The position numbers and the translations under genes are program-made. From NCBI GenBank assembly GCA_002435305.1, contig DJMH01000116.1, forward strand, positions 1-9,913: a DNA stretch of 9,913 bases, in the 5' to 3' direction. The notes beneath the pieces are model-generated. The model made no database searches. It had not been told where the DNA came from and saw nothing but the letters and a program-made list of their open reading frames with translations. Every line of letters begins with the position of its first letter. Positions within the stretch are counted from its first letter, which is position 1. The stretch is from Dehalococcoidia bacterium UBA6495 (GTDB lineage: Bacteria > Chloroflexota > Dehalococcoidia > Lucifugimonadales > UBA826). Positions 6,360-9,913 of this stretch are shown here, piece after piece.

Positions 6360-6911
6360 TCATTTCTTTTTTTTGATCAATAGAACTGCAGCCGCAGTGG
6401 ACAGTAAACCAACGGCTGAGCCGACAACGATTTTCAGAGGATGCTTTCTAGCTGATTTATACAATGGCATGAGTTTGTTTCCTACCGCGACGGAAGTCTC
6501 CTTTCCTGCATCCACAGCACTTTTTACATAACTGATTCTCGAGTTTTTTAAATTCGGATCAGGAATCTGGGTTGGCATATTAATCGAACCAATAATCCTT
6601 CCCGCCTCTTGAGATAAAAGCTCGGGATTGGCGGAAAATTCTTTCCAAATTGCCAATTCCATTCTGCTTCCTTTCTGCATACCCGAGGCCTCCCTAGGAT
6701 CCAAGGTTGCAAATTTACGAAGCTTTAGGGCAATAGCATCGGGGTTTCTAAATTTAATGGGATCAGATGTAGTAGATGGGTCTGTAAGATGCCTCAAATA
6801 GGCGCTTAGCTCTTTGGCCTCAATGCTATTTTCCCGTACACGCCCATGGTTCATATACGTGTGAAGCGCCAGGATTGTTTCCTCTCTGCTCCATGGGGGT
6901 ATTCTTGCCAT
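6360..6911 (-). CDS. Tail-anchored protein with restriction-endonuclease-type N-terminal domain
   Basis: A 183-residue protein in two parts. Residues 5-106 follow a pattern found at the N-terminus of many HNH/McrA-type restriction endonucleases: PPWSREETILALHTY, an ELSAYLRHL helix, KFRNPDAIALKLRKFATLDP (53-72), then GMQKGSRMELAIWKEF. No HNH or other nuclease core follows. Instead there is a linker (110-128), a probable amphipathic helix (about 129-155), and one hydrophobic segment at 161-179 bounded by KHPLK and KKKK. That C-terminal layout resembles the membrane tail of ElaB/YqjD/DUF883 proteins. I infer a DNA- or chromatin-facing domain tethered to the inner membrane; the function is unknown. 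It opens the minus-strand run and sits 44 bases before the dehydratase gene, which may be chance. The start at 6911 is set by AAGGA seven bases upstream; an in-frame ATG 20 codons earlier was rejected. Confidence 0.78.
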   Translation of the reverse strand: MARIPPWSREETILALHTYMNHGRVRENSIEAKELSAYLRHLTDPSTTSDPIKFRNPDAIALKLRKFATLDPREASGMQKGSRMELAIWKEFSANPELLSQEAGRIIGSINMPTQIPDPNLKNSRISYVKSAVDAGKETSVAVGNKLMPLYKSARKHPLKIVVGSAVGLLSTAAAVLLIKKKK

Positions 6912-6918
6912 GTTGTTG

Positions 6919-6923
6919 TCCTT
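6919..6923 (-). promoter_or_regulatory. Shine-Dalgarno AAGGA that decides the start at 6911
   Basis: AAGGA on the minus strand lies seven bases before the ATG encoding MARIPPW. The 20 extra residues of the longer frame (from 6971) are not part of the recognisable domain, and they lie in the divergent promoter gap. Confidence 0.65.
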
Positions 6924-6972
6924 GCTTGTTTTATGGATTTGAAACTTACATAAAGATCGAAAATTCTGCAAA

Positions 6973-7002
6973 TTTAAAGGGCGAATTCTATTAGGTTATA
7001 CT
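6973..7002 (+). promoter_or_regulatory. Candidate promoter for the RNase D run
   Basis: TTTAAA (6973-6978), an 18-base spacer and TATACT (6997-7002) give a moderate sigma-70-like match, 24 bases before the RNase D ATG. It lies in the 115 bp gap between divergent genes. No convincing counterpart for the minus-strand run was found there. Confidence 0.3.
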
Positions 7003-7026
7003 TCATGTAAGAAATAAAATTCACAT

Positions 7027-8181
7027 ATGAGTTTAAGAGCCATAGACGACATACCCAAAATTCTAACTTCATCAGATGATCTAGAGAAGATCATTGAAGA
7101 TTCATTGTCTAACCGTTATGTAAGCATTGATATAGAGGGAAACGGGTTTTTCAGATATCCAGAATTTGTATGCCTGATTCAACTTTGCGTGGGTGAGGAT
7201 ATTTACCTTGTTGATCCATTAGCAATAGATGACATATCTTCTCTAGGCAAGGTGCTCGATAACGATAAAATTGTCAAAATCCTTCATGCCGGTGATTATG
7301 ATATTCGTAGCCTGAATAGAGATTATGATTTTTCCTTCCACAATGTGTTCGACACCAGCCTGGCCGCTGCCCTTTTAGGATCAAAGAAACTGGGTCTCGA
7401 TTCTGTTTTGAAAGAATATATCGATGCTGATGTGACCAAAGATAAAAAGCTTCAGAGAAGTGACTGGAGTATACGACCCCTTAGCAAAGAGGCTAGGAAG
7501 TATGCGGCGGATGATGTCAGATATTTGTTCAGGGCTATGGAAGTTATGACGAGCAAACTTGAAAACCTGGGACGGATTTCATGGTTGAAAGAGGAATGTG
7601 AGAGGTTGCAACTTGTAAAGTTCAATCCTAGGGATGAGGAGACAGCCTTTTTAGACGTTAAAGGGAGCAAAAACCTAGATGGTAAGGCTTTGTCCGTGTT
7701 GCAATCCTTATATTCCCTCCGAGAAGATGAGGCTATAGGCCGAGATCGTCCCCCTTTCAAAATTGTAGGGGATTCAGTACTAGTGGCTATTGCCAGAAAA
7801 CCTCATTCGAATTATTCAGAGATTAAGGGAATTGGTATGTGGGGTCGTCCTCAAGTATCGGAACGGATTAGAAAAATAGCGGCAGAAGCCCTCAATCAGC
7901 CCCCGGTTGAACGACCTCGCAGGCAAAATAAAAGAACAAACGTTATGTCGAATAAAGAAAGAGAAAAGGCTAATGTCAGGTTGAAAGAGTTAAAGGAATG
8001 GAGGAAGACGCTGGGAGATGGTCTTTGTATGGACCCTAGTCTTTTGTGGCCAACGATTAGTCTCGACAGACTCTCCAAAGATCCAAGTAGTTTCAAGGAA
8101 GAGGTTTCAGAACCTCAAGTAAGGAAATGGCAATATCTAGAATTCGGGAAAGCATTAGAAGATAAATTAGCATGTTTGTAG
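7027..8181 (+). CDS. rnd: Ribonuclease D
   Basis: A 384-residue DEDDy 3'-5' exoribonuclease. Exo I is SIDIEG with D35 and E37. Exo II is HAGDYDIRSL with D92, followed by FDTSLAA. Exo III is YAADD (159-163), giving the Y-x3-D of the DEDDy class, just after DWSIRPL. After the nuclease domain come two HRDC-like domains: one at about 212-290 (LSVLQSLYSLREDEA, IKGIG) and one at about 312-383 (RLKELKEWRK, VRKWQYLEFG). This full RNase D layout and length fit a cytoplasmic enzyme that trims tRNA and other stable RNA 3' ends. The upstream AAGAA is a weak ribosome binding site, but the N-terminus fits the family. It heads a plus-strand run with the endonuclease-related gene 34 bases behind it. Confidence 0.93.
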   Translation: MSLRAIDDIPKILTSSDDLEKIIEDSLSNRYVSIDIEGNGFFRYPEFVCLIQLCVGEDIYLVDPLAIDDISSLGKVLDNDKIVKILHAGDYDIRSLNRDYDFSFHNVFDTSLAAALLGSKKLGLDSVLKEYIDADVTKDKKLQRSDWSIRPLSKEARKYAADDVRYLFRAMEVMTSKLENLGRISWLKEECERLQLVKFNPRDEETAFLDVKGSKNLDGKALSVLQSLYSLREDEAIGRDRPPFKIVGDSVLVAIARKPHSNYSEIKGIGMWGRPQVSERIRKIAAEALNQPPVERPRRQNKRTNVMSNKEREKANVRLKELKEWRKTLGDGLCMDPSLLWPTISLDRLSKDPSSFKEEVSEPQVRKWQYLEFGKALEDKLACL

Positions 8182-8215
8182 TGGCCTACATCACCATCAA
8201 CTAAGAGGTATACCC

Positions 8216-8575
8216 ATGGAATTTTTAGTCTCGTGGTGGTTATTACTTATTTTATTGGTGGGTTTATTTTTTGTTACCGGCGTGTGCTTCAAACTTAAAT
8301 CTGCAGTCTCGGAGCTGAAATCACGGATTAGAAGTCAGTCCACCCGATACGGACAAATAACTGAACAGTTTTTACCCCTAGTGGAAGCTTATCCTTGGGA
8401 TAGCAAACAATTTAGATTTCTAGGCAGTCCAATCGATGGGATACAGTTTGAAGAAGACAAAATAGTTTTGGTGGAATTCAAGTCTTCTTCCAGTCAGATG
8501 TCTACCAAGCAAAGAAAAATAAAAGAATTGGTTGAACAAGGGAAAGTTGAATTTCAACTGATAAGAGTAGGGTAA
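8216..8575 (+). CDS. Membrane-anchored Holliday-junction-resolvase-related protein (Endonuc_Holl family)
   Basis: A 119-residue protein with an N-terminal membrane helix (about 4-23, WWLLLILLVGLFFV) and a short coiled or charged region. The compact C-terminal domain matches the family annotated as distantly related to archaeal Holliday junction resolvases: FRFLGSPIDGIQF (66-78), IVLVEFKSS (83-91), then MSTKQRKIKELVEQGKVEFQLIRV. D74, E87 and K89 form a PD-(D/E)xK-like D...ExK set. Family members are small, single-helix proteins, so the length is normal. Catalytic activity has not generally been established, and a nuclease role is inference. AGAGG lies eight bases before the ATG. It is between RNase D and the OYE gene on the same strand, with gaps of 34 and 24 bases, and is probably co-transcribed. 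Confidence 0.83.
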   Translation: MEFLVSWWLLLILLVGLFFVTGVCFKLKSAVSELKSRIRSQSTRYGQITEQFLPLVEAYPWDSKQFRFLGSPIDGIQFEEDKIVLVEFKSSSSQMSTKQRKIKELVEQGKVEFQLIRVG

Positions 8576-8599
8576 AAAGCATAAAAAGGTTTTAACGAT

Positions 8600-9673
8600 A
8601 TGAGCAATTTATTCACCCCTATCACGATAAGAGGGGAAGAAATACGAAACAGGCTTTTTGTAGCCCCTATGTGTCAATATTCGGCTAATAATGAAGATGG
8701 CGTGGCAACAGATTGGCATATGGTTCATTTAGGGACTAGGGCAGTAGGAGGTGCTGGGCTTGTTATGGCTGAGGCGACGTCAGTATCCCCGGAGGGAAGA
8801 ATATCGCCGCAAGATTTGGGTATCTGGTCTGATGAACAGGCTTCTGCGTTGCGGCCGATTGCCAGTTTTATTGATTCGCAAGGCGCAACCCCCTCCATTC
8901 AGCTAGCCCATGCAGGGAGGAAGGCATCACACAAAAGACCCTGGGAAGGTGGTGATGTTTTAACAAAGGAGGATGGTGGATGGGATATAGGGGGGCCGAG
9001 CCCGCTTGCATTTGACGAAGGATGGGTCGTCCCTGATGAATTGACAATAGAGGATATAGATTCAATCATTTCAGACTTCTCCATATCTGCAGTCAGGTCT
9101 GTTGAAGTGGGATTTAGGGTTTTGGAATTACATTTAGCTCATGGTTATTTGGCTTGTGAATTCATGTCACCCTTATCCAATCATAGGAACGACAGCTATG
9201 GGGGAACGTTGAGGAACAGGTGTCGGTTACCCATAGATATTGTCTCAGCAGTAAGAAAAGTTATTCCAGAGTCTATGCCGTTATTGGCTCGCATATCTGC
9301 AACAGAATATATGTCAGACGGATGGTCGCTTGAAGATTCAATAGAACTCTCAGGTTGGTTAAAGGAGGAGGGTGTCGATATGATAGATTGTTCATCCGGT
9401 GGGAATTCGCCGTCTCAAAATATGGATGCATTCCCTGGTTATCAGGTACTGTTTGCCACTGCTATAAAAAGAGAAGTTGGGATATTAACTGGAGCAGTTG
9501 GATTGATTACCGACGCTTCTCAAGCTGAGCAAACTCTGCGAAATGGAGAAGCAGATGCTATTCTTCTGGGGAGAGAACTACTGAGGAATCCTTACTGGCC
9601 GTTGAACGCCCAGGTTGAGTTGGATGGTCAAGATTCTGTATGGCCACCTCAGTATGTGAGGGCGAGGCGGTAG
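8600..9673 (+). CDS. Old Yellow Enzyme family NADH:flavin oxidoreductase, YqjM-like
   Basis: A 357-residue FMN TIM-barrel enoate reductase of the thermophilic-like/YqjM class. APMCQYS carries the class-specific C25 that tunes the flavin and Y27. The paired substrate-binding histidines are H178 and H181 in LHLAHGYL, followed by EFMSPLSNHRNDSYGG. IQLAHAGRK (100-108) and the ending ILLGRELLRNPYWP give the FMN-phosphate and subunit-exchange arginine regions. YqjM-type enzymes reduce activated C=C bonds in enals, enones and nitro compounds with NAD(P)H in the cytoplasm. It has a moderate AAAGG ribosome binding site ten bases before the ATG. Its place behind RNase D and the Endonuc_Holl gene is probably positional rather than functional. 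It converges on the small membrane-protein gene with 15 bp between the stops. Confidence 0.93.
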   Translation: MSNLFTPITIRGEEIRNRLFVAPMCQYSANNEDGVATDWHMVHLGTRAVGGAGLVMAEATSVSPEGRISPQDLGIWSDEQASALRPIASFIDSQGATPSIQLAHAGRKASHKRPWEGGDVLTKEDGGWDIGGPSPLAFDEGWVVPDELTIEDIDSIISDFSISAVRSVEVGFRVLELHLAHGYLACEFMSPLSNHRNDSYGGTLRNRCRLPIDIVSAVRKVIPESMPLLARISATEYMSDGWSLEDSIELSGWLKEEGVDMIDCSSGGNSPSQNMDAFPGYQVLFATAIKREVGILTGAVGLITDASQAEQTLRNGEADAILLGRELLRNPYWPLNAQVELDGQDSVWPPQYVRARR

Positions 9674-9688
9674 ATAATAAATATAGAT

Positions 9689-9838
9689 TTATTTAAGCCA
9701 GTTTCGGATCAAAAAAACACCGATTCCAATTACGAAGCCGGCCGCTGTAAGTTCAATATTTCCTTTTATGAGTCCTCCAGTAACGAGTCCCAATGACACA
9801 GAAAATACGCCGACAAGAATAAACCAACCCTTACTCAT
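9689..9838 (-). CDS. 49-residue two-helix membrane protein
   Basis: A short open frame begins MSKGWFILVG and ends FLIRNWLK. It has two hydrophobic segments, about residues 5-20 (WFILVGVFSVSLGLVT) and 31-45 (TAAGFVIGIGVFLIR). They are split by a small polar turn (KGNIE) that would make a helical hairpin. Lys at position 3 and the C-terminal Arg/Lys leave both ends positively charged, suggesting both termini face the cytoplasm. An AAAGGGA ribosome binding site lies eight bases before the ATG. No family is recognised. It fills the space after the OYE gene and converges on it. Coding status rests on the ribosome binding site and the clean two-helix pattern. Confidence 0.62.
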   Translation of the reverse strand: MSKGWFILVGVFSVSLGLVTGGLIKGNIELTAAGFVIGIGVFLIRNWLK

Positions 9839-9913
9839 AGAATATTTCCCTTTGTATTAATTGACTTTAACGTTTATCTTAACCGGTAAGAGGACATTAC
9901 AAATAGATTGTTT

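Noticed and set aside
6912..6971. Longer start for the tail-anchored protein (20 more residues)
   Set aside because: No ribosome binding site lies before it, the residues are not domain-like, and AAGGA sits correctly before the ATG at 6911.
6360..8575. A restriction-modification system
   Set aside because: No methyltransferase, no HNH core and no helicase are present. The restriction-type domain stands alone on a membrane tail.
9676..9693. Seven-base-pair inverted repeat (AATAAAT-ATAG-ATTTATT) as a terminator between the converging genes
   Set aside because: The stem is only A/T, has no proper T tract outside itself and overlaps a stop codon; too weak to call.

Overview
The window is compact bacterial DNA of moderate GC with no RNA genes, insertion sequences or CRISPR. 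It carries about twelve protein genes in short runs on alternating strands. The mix of families suggests a free-living, probably marine oligotroph such as a SAR202-type Chloroflexota: an enolase-superfamily dehydratase, a GMC oxidoreductase, a CaiB/BaiF CoA-transferase, a carboxymuconolactone-decarboxylase-like protein, a YqjM-type flavin oxidoreductase and a mycoredoxin-like protein. That taxonomic guess is an inference from gene content. There is no rRNA or other marker to confirm it.

Layout. Positions 1-90 hold the N-terminus of an unidentified minus-strand gene that runs off the left edge. From about 150, a plus-strand pair encodes a muconolactone-isomerase-like protein (176-454) and a PLP enzyme of the D-threonine aldolase/D-serine dehydratase family (494-1603). 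A minus-strand mycoredoxin-like glutaredoxin (1604-1843) abuts it stop to stop. A plus-strand CaiB/BaiF CoA-transferase follows (1946-3130). A four-gene minus-strand run, read from 6911 down to 3135, comes next: a small tail-anchored protein with a restriction-endonuclease-type N-terminal domain, a mandelate-racemase-subgroup dehydratase, a GMC oxidoreductase and a CMD/PcaC-like protein. Divergent from it is a plus-strand run: RNase D (7027-8181), a membrane-anchored Holliday-junction-resolvase-related protein (8216-8575) and an Old Yellow Enzyme homologue (8600-9673). The right end holds a 49-residue, two-helix membrane protein on the minus strand (9689-9838).

How the genes may work together. 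Positions 176-6315 and the OYE gene look like a catabolic neighbourhood. It would act on oxygenated organic acids: dehydration of hydroxy acids (MR/MLE), flavin oxidation of alcohols (GMC), acid activation as CoA esters (CaiB) and rearrangement or decarboxylation of lactone-like intermediates (CMD, MIase-like). No complete textbook pathway is present, so the substrate is unknown. Positions 6360-8575 have a nucleic-acid flavour. Two of the three proteins there carry a membrane anchor, one N-terminal and one C-terminal, and flank RNase D. The most unusual protein is the tail-anchored one at 6360-6911.

Several starts were chosen from Shine-Dalgarno placement rather than the longest open frame (176, 494, 3518, 6911). 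Three convergent gene pairs are separated by only 0, 4 and 15 bp, which leaves little or no room for intrinsic terminators.
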